Shown: positions 1 to 6,858, numbered from the stretch's first letter. The stretch is 10,605 nt of DNA from CAYLOC01 sp964385195 (GCA_964385195.1 CAYLOC010000113.1:1-10605), one strand, 5' to 3'. The notes: generated by a model not told the origin, from the letters alone. Program-made: numbers and translations.

Positions 1-32
1 TGCGCGGTGGACAGTTCAGTACGGCCTTCTGG

Positions 33-671
33 CTAATCGGCTTCGATCAGGGCTGTTCGCCACTGTTGTGCCCGTGCCTTCAGATGGCGGGTGGCGTCGG
101 AGGACAGGCCGAGTTCGGCGAACGCGGCATCGGGCTGGTCAGCGGCAGCGCGGAAGGCGTCCGCCAGGACACGCGGGTCGAAGCCGGGATCCTTCTCCAC
201 CGCGAGTTGACACAGACGGTGCAGAGGGTATCGGCGAGTCAGCGCCGCGACGTCGACCAGGTCGCGTGCCGCGGCTCGGCCGAACAGAGCCAGCGTCTTG
301 TCTGCGGCGACCTCCTCAGCGTCGAGCACCCGACCGAAGGACAACTGCGCGGCGTCGCGCATGCGGGCGTCCTGGCCGACTTCCACCGCGACCTGGCGGC
401 CGTCGGTCATGGCAACGGCCAGCCGAGTGAAGGTAGCTCCGCGTCGATCCACCTCCACGGTTGCTCCCTCGCTGCGCAGCGCACCGGCGAGGGCATCGGC
501 GAACGCGGCCACCTCGGTCTGGTTGGGAGTGAACAGGTCCAGGTCCTGGGTGGGGCGGTCCACCAGGCCATGTGCGATCATCGCATCACCCCCGGCGATG
601 GCTACGTCGGCGGCTTCGGGCAGCCTGAACGCGACCCGAGCGATGTGCTCGTGCAGCGGATCCAGACTCAC
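33..671 (-). CDS. AbiEii/MenT-like nucleotidyltransferase, probable toxin
   Basis: The 212-residue protein has the layout of the AbiEii/AbiGii/MenT nucleotidyltransferase fold. A GG pair lies at residues 27-28 (many relatives have GS), followed by H34-G35 and the metal-binding pair D43-x-D45 in TQDLDLFT. E96 in VAVEVG may be the third acid. K124 in AADKTLALF and the RDLVD stretch at 135-139 match the conserved Lys and RDxxD of these toxins. Family members such as mycobacterial MenT transfer nucleotides to tRNA 3' ends and block translation; AbiE acts in phage defence. The substrate here is not known. The GTG start at 671 shares GTGA with the stop of the upstream partner, which implies translational coupling and decides the start. 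Length is normal for the compact MenT-type toxins. The fold is fairly certain; the toxin role is inferred from the family and gene pairing. Confidence 0.8.
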   Translation of the reverse strand: MSLDPLHEHIARVAFRLPEAADVAIAGGDAMIAHGLVDRPTQDLDLFTPNQTEVAAFADALAGALRSEGATVEVDRRGATFTRLAVAMTDGRQVAVEVGQDARMRDAAQLSFGRVLDAEEVAADKTLALFGRAAARDLVDVAALTRRYPLHRLCQLAVEKDPGFDPRVLADAFRAAADQPDAAFAELGLSSDATRHLKARAQQWRTALIEAD

Positions 672-1006
672 GACACGGCTACGGCCAGCAGCGGCTGCCA
701 GGCCCGGCGTACGTGTTCGGCCAGCCATAGCCGCGGCCACAGCCGCCGCAGCTCCTTGGCGTTGAGGAAGCGGCAGACGTCTTCCAGCCGTCCGTCGGTG
801 AGCACGATCTGGTACAACTCGATCCGCTCGGCCTCCTCTGCCAGGTCGAACGCCCGCTCGGTGCCCTGCCCGGAGGAGTACACCTGCAGCGGCAGACGCA
901 CCCGGCCGGTCAGCGGTCCTCGTAATGCGGACAGATCGGCTGGCACCGACACCGGACGTTGCCAGCCGCCGCGGCGTGGTCCCAACGACACCGTCACGGT
1001 ACTCAT
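668..1006 (-). CDS. Small protein coupled to the nucleotidyltransferase, probable antitoxin
   Basis: I do not recognise this 112-residue family. The first 35 residues are basic and Gly/Pro-rich. The middle, around GRVRLPLQVYSSG (34-46), looks like beta strands, and residues 52-108 look helical, with an acidic stretch (DLAEEAERIELYQ) and a Trp-rich basic tail (W90, W94, W103). It has no obvious helix-turn-helix or membrane segment. Its position first in a two-gene unit, with a four-base overlap into the nucleotidyltransferase, is typical of an antitoxin; that role rests on context. A strong Shine-Dalgarno (GAAGGGAG, 1007-1014 on the minus strand) touches the ATG with no spacer, so the GTG at codon 4 (995-997), about nine bases from it, may be the true start. 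The protein could alternatively be a structural or chaperone partner. Confidence 0.7.
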   Translation of the reverse strand: MSTVTVSLGPRRGGWQRPVSVPADLSALRGPLTGRVRLPLQVYSSGQGTERAFDLAEEAERIELYQIVLTDGRLEDVCRFLNAKELRRLWPRLWLAEHVRRAWQPLLAVAVS

Positions 1007-1092
1007 CTCCCTTCAGCTTCCAGCCTGACACACTCTGCCGAATCCGACCGAACGCCGACGCCGTTCTTCGTCGTGTTGGACGCTGTACGACG

Positions 1093-1103
1093 GTGAGGCT
1101 CAC
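1093..1103. promoter_or_regulatory. Short palindrome in the antitoxin leader, possible operator
   Basis: GTGAGGCTCAC is a palindrome with five-base arms and one central base, about 90 bases upstream of the antitoxin start. An eight-base palindrome, CGACGTCG, follows at 1111-1118. Toxin-antitoxin units often repress themselves through such sites, but palindromes this short occur by chance in GC-rich DNA. I found no convincing -10/-35 pair here. The rest of the 1007-1205 gap holds no gene I can support. Confidence 0.2.
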
Positions 1104-1205
1104 ACGCCGGCGACGTCGGCGGTCAGGAAGTGCACGCTGTGCCGGTCGAGGCTAGCCGACAGATTGACCGTGGACGCGCCTTCGTGTCGTGACCCCCACC
1201 TGTGG

Positions 1206-2030
1206 CTAAGCGCGGTCCGCCTTCCCGGTCGTGACGCGCCGCGGCTCGCCTCGTCCAAGCTGGTACACCCCTCCAGTCCCCCGCATCAAAAGGTAGCCGC
1301 CGCCGTCGGACCGCGCGAAACCGTCCTCGGCCACGACCGGGACGCCGGTCGACCTGCCCTGCACCGTCACCAGGTGGTAGGTGCGAGATCCCGCCCTACC
1401 ACGCTGCACCCACAACTGGTTCGGTTCCGGCCCGGGCAGCAGGATGCCGCCGTCAGGGATCCGACCCTGCGAGTGTCGCGCGGGCTCACCGTCTAAGACG
1501 ACATAGCCGGGCACGTAATCGATCGGGTGCACAAACACCGCGCCTTCACGGACGACGAAGTGCACCGGACCGCCGCTTTGCATCGGCGGCACCGGAGTGC
1601 GGGTGACTTTGGCCTGAGAGGGCTGAATGCGCACCACAACGCCATCCACGCGGGAATAGGCGAACAGCTCCCAGTTCGAAGACGCATGCAGCCACGACAG
1701 ATCCACCGACGATACCTTCGGCGCGCCCGGGGCGTGCGTCTTCGACGAGGTGGGCGCGGTAGTCGCGACAGGAGAGGTCGTGGTCGTGGCCGCGGCAGTG
1801 GTGGTGCCCGACGCCGGCGATAGCGCAGATGGTGGGGGGTGCGTGAGCTCCGGGGAGGTCGATTCCCCCGCGGGACCAGTCTGATCGCGGACCACCAACA
1901 CAGCCACCGCAACAGCAGCCACCAGCAACACACCACCAGTCAGCCACCGTCTCCAGCGGTGTGGACTCTCGCCGCCGAACTGGACCTCCTCGTCGCCGGT
2001 TCCCTCTGGCCAGTCGTTGCCGTTCATCAT
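1206..2030 (-). CDS. Single-pass membrane protein with stalk and outer domain, unknown function
   Basis: The 274-residue protein starts with about 30 cytoplasmic residues (acidic, then HRWRRW just before the membrane). One hydrophobic segment follows (GVLLVAAVAVAVLVV, about 33-47), with positive charges on the inner side and no signal-peptidase site obvious. Residues 50-100 are a Pro/Thr/Ser/Ala stalk. From about 105 there are short repeated strands rich in Trp, Tyr, Val and Gly, as in beta-propeller-like outer domains of actinomycete proteins. I do not recognise the family. It ends abruptly at TTGKADRA after what looks like the middle of a strand repeat, so the C-terminus may be lost. Third positions (many CCA, ACT, GGT, GCT) are less GC-biased than in the genes at 2475-6855. 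The start is either of two adjacent ATG codons; no strong Shine-Dalgarno is visible. Confidence 0.65.
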   Translation of the reverse strand: MMNGNDWPEGTGDEEVQFGGESPHRWRRWLTGGVLLVAAVAVAVLVVRDQTGPAGESTSPELTHPPPSALSPASGTTTAAATTTTSPVATTAPTSSKTHAPGAPKVSSVDLSWLHASSNWELFAYSRVDGVVVRIQPSQAKVTRTPVPPMQSGGPVHFVVREGAVFVHPIDYVPGYVVLDGEPARHSQGRIPDGGILLPGPEPNQLWVQRGRAGSRTYHLVTVQGRSTGVPVVAEDGFARSDGGGYLLMRGTGGVYQLGRGEPRRVTTGKADRA

Positions 2031-2340
2031 CGCCGCCAGTATCTCAGCACCGCATACGTAGCCGCTTCAAATCCGCAGCCACCCCGGCAGGCCGGCGCCC
2101 CAGTGTCGACGTTTGCGTCGGACCAACCCTGTCCGTAGGACCAACGACATATGGCGATCGTGCGCCGGCGACGAACGGCCATGGCTTCCTTCCTCGTAAG
2201 CGGATCACCCTGCGGCGAAGCCCTGCGCCAGTGGTAGGTCTTCCTAGGAACGGGGAATCTCACCTGTCGCAGGGCGTTTACTGGCTGGTCACCGACAGTT
2301 GGCGGCTTTGAGGATACGCAAGGCGTTGAGGGTGATCATC

Positions 2341-2367
2341 AGGTGACGCCCGGGGCGTGCGTCACCT
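2341..2367. repeat. Perfect 9-base inverted repeat upstream of the dehydrogenase run
   Basis: AGGTGACGC (2341-2349) is followed nine bases later by its exact reverse complement GCGTCACCT (2359-2367). No T-run follows on either side, so this is not a typical intrinsic terminator. It lies 108 bases before the TTG start at 2475 and could be a dimeric-regulator operator, a leader stem-loop, or a relic of a mobile element. Confidence 0.5.
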
Positions 2368-2394
2368 AACGCGTGCGACGAGGTCCGGACGAGC

Positions 2395-2412
2395 GCCGGT
2401 CCGCCCACCGGC
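2395..2412. repeat. 6-base inverted repeat upstream of the dehydrogenase run
   Basis: GCCGGT (2395-2400) and ACCGGC (2407-2412) form perfect arms around CCGCCC. In GC-rich DNA such a stem is not rare. It is noted because it lies between the longer repeat at 2341 and the first gene of the run. Confidence 0.3.
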
Positions 2413-2474
2413 CGTCATGCTAGCGTTCGTCGCATTGTGGGTGAGTCTGTCGGGGATAGTGCGGTGGTCGGCGC

Positions 2475-3419
2475 TTGTTGCGAGTAGGAGTCGTCGGCGC
2501 GGGCGCCACCGGGGGCCTGCTGGCTGCCAGGTTGACCCGGGCCGGAGTCCCCGTGACCGTGGTCGCGCGCGGCGAGAGCTACACCAGGATCCGGCGCTCC
2601 GGTATCGAGGTCACCGAGGCGGACGGCACGCGCACGGTAGCGGAGCCGACCAGTGTGGTGCAGCACCCTGATCAGGTGCCGGAACCGGTCGACCTGGTCC
2701 TGTTCTGTGTCAAGGCCTACGACACTGCCGAGGCCGCGGCAGGCCTGCCGCCGATGCTCGCCAGCGAAGGACGCGTGCTGTGCCTGCAGAACGGCGTACG
2801 CAACGAGGAGACCCTCGCCGCCTCGCTCGGTCCGGAACGGGTATTGAGTGGCGTGCTGTACGTCGGCGCGCGGCGGACGGCCCCCGGTGCGGTGGTGTGT
2901 TCCACGCCCGCACGGATTCATTTCGGCGCCTACTCCGGCGCGAGCGTGGCCGACGCGGACCAGCAGCAGCTGACTGCCGCGTTCACCTCCGCAGGCGTCG
3001 AGGCCACGTGGGCGGAGGACATCGGCCAGGAGAAGTGGCAGAAGTTCCTGTTCAACTGTGCCCTGAACCCGCTGACCGCGCTACTGCGACAGTCGCTGGG
3101 CCGGGTGCTCGCGCAACCGTCCGGCCGCCACCTGTACGGGGCGCTGCTCGATGAGGCGATCGCAGTGGCGAAGGCGCATGGTGCGCCGATCATGGCCGAT
3201 GCCGCCGAGCAGGTGTGGGCGACCGGACGGCGGATGGACATCGTCTCCTCGATGGCCGAAGACCTGATGGCCGGCCGCCCCATGGAGGTCGACGCCTTCA
3301 CCGGGTACGTACACGAGCTGGGCGTGCGGTACGACGTCGCAACCCCGGTCAGCGATGTCATCCTGGACCTGTTGCGGGCAGCGGACCCGGCCGGACTGGG
3401 CCGGGACGAGGGCTCGTAA
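2475..3419 (+). CDS. panE: Ketopantoate reductase-type dehydrogenase (2-dehydropantoate 2-reductase family)
   Basis: The family enzyme reduces 2-dehydropantoate to pantoate with NADPH in the cytoplasm, on the way to pantothenate and coenzyme A. The 314-residue protein has a Rossmann start with GAGATGG (8-14), K80 in LFCVKAYDT, QNG with N106, the catalytic-lysine region EKWQKFLFN (K190, N194) followed by NPLTALL, and MEVDAFTG with E271 near the C-terminus. Order and length fit ApbA/PanE. The start must lie after an in-frame TAG at 2457; TTG at 2475 or 2478 are the only early choices, with a weak GGTGG at 2463-2467. The nitrilase follows 15 bases after the stop. Many actinomycete paralogues act on other 2-oxo acids, and no panB, panC or panD is nearby, so the fold is sure but the substrate is not. 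Confidence 0.85.
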   Translation: MLRVGVVGAGATGGLLAARLTRAGVPVTVVARGESYTRIRRSGIEVTEADGTRTVAEPTSVVQHPDQVPEPVDLVLFCVKAYDTAEAAAGLPPMLASEGRVLCLQNGVRNEETLAASLGPERVLSGVLYVGARRTAPGAVVCSTPARIHFGAYSGASVADADQQQLTAAFTSAGVEATWAEDIGQEKWQKFLFNCALNPLTALLRQSLGRVLAQPSGRHLYGALLDEAIAVAKAHGAPIMADAAEQVWATGRRMDIVSSMAEDLMAGRPMEVDAFTGYVHELGVRYDVATPVSDVILDLLRAADPAGLGRDEGS

Positions 3420-3434
3420 CCGGAGGAGGAGCGG

Positions 3435-4376
3435 ATGGAGTTGTTGACGGCGGCCGTGGTCCAGGCCGCGCCGGTCCCACACGACGTGGCGGCCAGCGTG
3501 GCCAAGGTACGCGACCGGTTGGCGGCGGCCACGCGCGAAGGAGCGCGCCTGGTCGTCTTCCCCGAGGCGTTCCTGACCGGATACCCACGGGGGCAGACGT
3601 TCGGCGCAACGATCGGCGCCCGCACGCCCGAGGGACGCGAACAGTTCCGTGCATACTGGGCCTCCGCGATCGACGTACCCGGCCCCGTCGTCACCGAACT
3701 GGCGGAGATGGCCGCAGAGTTCGGCACCCACCTGGTCATCGGCGTGATCGAACGCGACGGCGGGACGCTGTACTGCACGGTGCTGTTCTTCGACGACACC
3801 GGCCGCTACCTGGGCAAGCACCGGAAGCTGATGCCAACCGGCGCGGAGCGCCTGGTGTGGGGGTTCGGGGACGGTTCGACGCTGAACGTCTTCGACACCG
3901 ACATCGGACGGGTCGGCGCGGTGATCTGCTGGGAGAACTACATGCCGCTGCTGCGTACGGCGATGTACGGCAAAGGCGTGCAACTGTACTGCGCACCGAC
4001 CGCCGACTGCCGCGACACCTGGACCGCCACCATGCAGCACATCGCGTGCGAGGGCCGGTGTTTCGTGCTCAGCGCCAACCAGTACACCACCGCGCCGTTC
4101 CCCGCCGACGAGCATGGCGACGGAGCGGAGGGCGCCGCCGACGGAGGAGGCTCTCGCGGCGGGTCGCTGATCGTCTCGCCGATGGGCGAGATCCTGGCCG
4201 GGCCGACGTACGGCCGGGAGGACATCCTCGTCGCCGAGCTGGACCTGGAGGAGATCGTGCGCGGGAAGTACGACTTCGACGTCGTCGGCCACTACGCCCG
4301 CCCGGACGTCTTCCACCTCAGCGTGGACGGACGCCCCCACACTGCGGTGAGCATCGAGTCGGATGATTCACGGTGA
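3435..4376 (+). CDS. Nitrilase (carbon-nitrogen hydrolase family)
   Basis: Nitrilases hydrolyse R-CN to the carboxylic acid and ammonia, sometimes releasing the amide, through a cysteine thioester. The 313-residue protein carries the full triad: E44 in FPEAFLTGYP, K131 in GKHRKLMPT and C165 in GAVICWENYMPLLR. VWGFGDGSTL (141-150), APTADCRDTW (187-196) and the C-terminal GKYDFDVVGHYARPDVF mark a true nitrilase of the branch that includes plant and bacterial nitrile and cyanoalanine hydrolases, rather than an omega-amidase or carbamoyl-putrescine hydrolase. Unusual is a Gly/Asp/Ala-rich loop at about 225-243, where relatives have a Tyr/Pro-rich segment. The ATG is preceded by GGAGGAGGAG (3422-3431), an excellent Shine-Dalgarno, 15 bases after the preceding stop, so the two are almost certainly cotranscribed. 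The nitrile substrate cannot be told from sequence. Confidence 0.9.
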   Translation: MELLTAAVVQAAPVPHDVAASVAKVRDRLAAATREGARLVVFPEAFLTGYPRGQTFGATIGARTPEGREQFRAYWASAIDVPGPVVTELAEMAAEFGTHLVIGVIERDGGTLYCTVLFFDDTGRYLGKHRKLMPTGAERLVWGFGDGSTLNVFDTDIGRVGAVICWENYMPLLRTAMYGKGVQLYCAPTADCRDTWTATMQHIACEGRCFVLSANQYTTAPFPADEHGDGAEGAADGGGSRGGSLIVSPMGEILAGPTYGREDILVAELDLEEIVRGKYDFDVVGHYARPDVFHLSVDGRPHTAVSIESDDSR

Positions 4377-4382
4377 GGGCCT

Positions 4383-4411
4383 GCGACCGGCATGGGTACG
4401 CCGGATAGCCT
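4383..4411 (+). promoter_or_regulatory. Possible promoter before the phosphoglycerate dehydrogenase-like gene
   Basis: TAGCCT (4406-4411) fits the actinomycete TANNNT -10 pattern. GCGACC (4383-4388), 17 bases upstream, matches the last four bases of a TTGACC-type -35. The 74-base gap between nitrilase and dehydrogenase genes leaves room for an internal promoter, so the four plus-strand genes may form two units. The match is modest. Confidence 0.3.
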
Positions 4412-4450
4412 GTCCGGAGAAGACACCGGTCCGGGAGTCAGGAGGCGCCG

Positions 4451-5671
4451 ATGCGATTGCTGTTCGCCGACAAGACGGCGCCGGAGGCGATCGACGCCCT
4501 CCAGGCGCAGGGCCACGACTGTCAGCTGCTTCCCGACCTCACCGCCGAACAGGTCCCGGACCACATCACCGGCGTTGACGTGCTCGTGGTCCGCAGCACC
4601 AAGGTGGGCGCCGAGGTCTTCGATGCAGCCGACCGGCTCTCGCTCGTCGTACGGGCCGGGGCCGGCACCAACACCATCGACACCGTCTCCGCGGCCGGCC
4701 GCGGCATTGCGGTGGCGAACGTGCCGGGCCGGAACTCCGTCGCCGTCGCCGAGCTCACGATGGGCCTGCTGCTGGCGATCGACCGCCGGATCCCGGATAA
4801 CGCGGCGGACCTGCGGCGTGGCCGCTGGGACAAGAAGGAGTACAGCCGCGCCGACGGCCTCCTCGGCTCCACGATGGCGATCGTCGGGCTCGGCTCGATC
4901 GGGCTGGAGGTGGCCCAGCGCGCAGTCGCGTTCGGCATCGACGTCCGCGTGGTCGACAAGCCCGGCCGTTCCGCCCCGATCCGGAAGCGGATGGAGGAGC
5001 TGGGCATCCGGTCCGTCTCCTCGCTGGAGGAGCTGGTGACCGGAGCCGATATCGTCTCCCTCCACGTACCGGCCACCCCGCAGACCTCCGGACTCGTCGA
5101 CGCGACGTTCCTCGGATGGATGCGTCCCGGCAGCATCCTGCTCAACACGTCCCGCGGTGACGTGGTGGACGAGACGGCGCTGCTGGAGGCCCTGGACAGC
5201 CGCGACCTGCGCGCCGGGCTCGACGTGTACGCCGATGAGCCGGCCGGCGGACGGGGCGAGTGGGACTCGCCCCTGGCACGACACCCGCGGGTTGTCGGCA
5301 CCCACCACATCGGCGCGTCCACGACCCAGGCGCAGCGGGCCATCGCCGAGGGCGTGGTGGAGGTGATCGGCGCCTTCGCCGAAGGCCGGGCCGTCAACTG
5401 CGTGAACCTCGCCCCGCAGCGCACGGGGGAGTCGGTGGTGACGGTCCGCCACCGCGACCGGGTCGGCGTACTCGCCCGCGTGCTCCGCACCCTCGGCGAG
5501 GCCGGGCTGAACGTCGAGCACATGGAGAACCGGATCTTCAGCGGCGGGGAGGCCGCGGTCGCCGTCATTGACGTCTCCGCGCCGGTTGACGACACGCTGC
5601 TCGGAACCCTCCGCGCCGTCCCCGATGTTCTCGGCGTATCCGCCGCCCAGCTGCTACCGGACCAGGGATAG
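4451..5671 (+). CDS. serA: D-3-phosphoglycerate dehydrogenase-type enzyme with ACT domain
   Basis: The enzyme family oxidises 3-phosphoglycerate to 3-phosphohydroxypyruvate with NAD, the first step of serine synthesis. The 406-residue protein has an N-terminal substrate domain (RAGAGTNTID, 68-77), the nucleotide fold with GLGSIG (146-151) and D169 after the second strand suggesting NAD, and the catalytic set R235 (NTSRG), E263 (ADEP) and H286 (HIGAST). An ACT domain fills about 329-402 and usually binds serine or another amino acid as feedback signal. Length matches the short ACT form (E. coli type), not the longer mycobacterial form with an intervening domain. AGGAGG at 4440-4445 sets the ATG. 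DUF1015 follows five bases after the stop. A second serA elsewhere is possible; this copy may serve a dedicated pathway or a related 2-hydroxy acid. Confidence 0.85.
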   Translation: MRLLFADKTAPEAIDALQAQGHDCQLLPDLTAEQVPDHITGVDVLVVRSTKVGAEVFDAADRLSLVVRAGAGTNTIDTVSAAGRGIAVANVPGRNSVAVAELTMGLLLAIDRRIPDNAADLRRGRWDKKEYSRADGLLGSTMAIVGLGSIGLEVAQRAVAFGIDVRVVDKPGRSAPIRKRMEELGIRSVSSLEELVTGADIVSLHVPATPQTSGLVDATFLGWMRPGSILLNTSRGDVVDETALLEALDSRDLRAGLDVYADEPAGGRGEWDSPLARHPRVVGTHHIGASTTQAQRAIAEGVVEVIGAFAEGRAVNCVNLAPQRTGESVVTVRHRDRVGVLARVLRTLGEAGLNVEHMENRIFSGGEAAVAVIDVSAPVDDTLLGTLRAVPDVLGVSAAQLLPDQG

Positions 5672-5676
5672 ACCCC

Positions 5677-6855
5677 ATGGCCCCCTCCGACGGCCCGACC
5701 GGGCCGGGCACCATGGTGCGGCCGTTCCCCGGCCTGCTGATCCGCACCGAGTGGGCCGCGCGCGTCGTCGCCCCCATGATGGATGCGCTCACCCCGGAGC
5801 GCCGCGAGGAGCTGCTGGCTGCCCGCCCCGACTCCTACCTGCATGTCGCAGGCGACGAGGGTACGGCGGTGCTACGCCGGCTGGTCGAGATCGGCGCCTA
5901 CGAGCGCACCGAACCGGCGGTGTATGTCTACCGGCTCCGCGGTGACGGCACCGAGCACACCGGAGTCGTGGCCGAGGTCGGCATCTCCGCGTTCGTCGAC
6001 GGCAGGGTCCGCGCCCATGAGTCGGTCGACCCGCAGCGGGTGGAGGGCCTGGTCCGGCACTTCGCCGCCGTACCGGCCCGCTCGGAACCGGTGGCGTTGC
6101 TGCACACCCCCGACGACACCGCCGCGCGGATCGTCACCGCCACCCGCGAGGGGGCCCCGGTCGTCCGCTTCGAGCTGCCCGGCGGGCTGGAGCAGACGGT
6201 CTGGCGCGTGGCGGACGACGTCGTCCCGCAGCTCGTGGACGCGCTCAGCGCCCACCGGCACTACATCGCCGACGGCCACCACCGGGTGGCGGCCAGCCTG
6301 CAGTGGTGGGAGGACGCCGGACGTCCCGCCGGTGCCGGGGTGCTGTGCGTGCTGTACCCGATCGGTGAGCTGGACCTGCGGAGCTTCCACCGCCGCGTGC
6401 CCGGCCCCGTAGACGCAGGCGCGCTCGTCTCCCGCCTCTCCACCGACTTCGATCTCACCCGGGTCACGGACCCGAGGGACGGCTCCGGCGCGTTTCGCAT
6501 GTACGTCGACGGGCAGTGGTGGGACGTCGCCGACCCCACCACGCGGGCCTCAGGGGTGGAGGGCCTGGACGTGACCGTCTTGCACCGCTGCGTGCTGGCG
6601 CCGCTGCTCGGCGGCACCGACCCGGACGTCCACCGCGCCGGCAGGCTGGAGACGATCCCGGAGCAGACACCGCTCCCGGACCTGGTGGCGCGGTGCGACG
6701 CGGATGCCGGCGCCCTGTTCCTGGTGCGGGCGCCGGGCATCCCGACGCTCGTCGACATCGCCGACCGTGGCGAGCGGGTCCCGCCGAAGACGACGTACTT
6801 CGCTCCGAAGCCGCAGGCGGGCCTGTTCGTCCGCCTCAGCCCCGAGACCGCCTGA
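5677..6855 (+). CDS. DUF1015 family protein
   Basis: The 392-residue protein is recognised by YIADGHHRVAASL (196-208), the family signature, and by the RAHESVD stretch (112-118) that corresponds to the conserved HE motif. The C-terminal half holds FHRRVPG, a TVLHRCVLAPLLG helix and PPKTTYFAPKPQAGLFVRL, also typical. The biochemical role is not established as far as I know. The DGHHR motif recalls the ParB/SerK/SbnI group, which includes free-serine kinases, and pairing with a serine-pathway dehydrogenase makes a small-molecule phosphotransfer role an attractive guess. Oddly, the usual N-terminal VxPPYDVI motif reads VVAPMMDALT here (30-39). The ATG at 5677 has AGGGA eight bases upstream; a second ATG at 5713 (MVRPFPGL) fits the usual family start. 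The five-base gap to the dehydrogenase indicates cotranscription. Confidence 0.85.
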   Translation: MAPSDGPTGPGTMVRPFPGLLIRTEWAARVVAPMMDALTPERREELLAARPDSYLHVAGDEGTAVLRRLVEIGAYERTEPAVYVYRLRGDGTEHTGVVAEVGISAFVDGRVRAHESVDPQRVEGLVRHFAAVPARSEPVALLHTPDDTAARIVTATREGAPVVRFELPGGLEQTVWRVADDVVPQLVDALSAHRHYIADGHHRVAASLQWWEDAGRPAGAGVLCVLYPIGELDLRSFHRRVPGPVDAGALVSRLSTDFDLTRVTDPRDGSGAFRMYVDGQWWDVADPTTRASGVEGLDVTVLHRCVLAPLLGGTDPDVHRAGRLETIPEQTPLPDLVARCDADAGALFLVRAPGIPTLVDIADRGERVPPKTTYFAPKPQAGLFVRLSPETA

Positions 6856-6858
6856 GTC

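Larger units (their letters stand above)
2031..2474. other. Long non-coding gap with inverted repeats
   Basis: No reading frame here has convincing codon bias, start signal or recognisable product. The gap separates a minus-strand gene from a plus-strand run, so promoters for both should lie in it. Besides the two inverted repeats listed separately, GCCCTGCG (about 2220) is repeated inverted as CGCAGGGC (about 2269), roughly 40 bases apart. On the minus strand, about 36 open codons end at a TGA near 2300 in LNALRILKAANCR. That hydrophobic tail resembles a transposase end in general character only, so an old insertion-sequence scar is possible but unproven. Confidence 0.4.

Noticed and set aside
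66..1028. A 320-codon plus-strand open frame opposite the toxin-antitoxin pair
   Set aside because: The minus strand has recognisable nucleotidyltransferase motifs and a coupled overlap; the plus reading has none.
2027..2263. A 78-codon minus-strand frame overlapping the start of the membrane protein by ATGA
   Set aside because: It starts with GTG without a good ribosome site, is Arg/Trp-rich with loose third-position bias, and resembles no known family; more likely chance.
2295..2420. Minus-strand open stretch ending in a hydrophobic tail, considered as a transposase C-terminus
   Set aside because: Only about 36 codons, no catalytic motif, no matched terminal repeats or target duplication; kept only as a remark in the gap entry.
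3081..4340. A 419-codon minus-strand open frame opposite the reductase and nitrilase
   Set aside because: Shadow of plus-strand genes with all catalytic motifs; no domain visible in the antisense reading.
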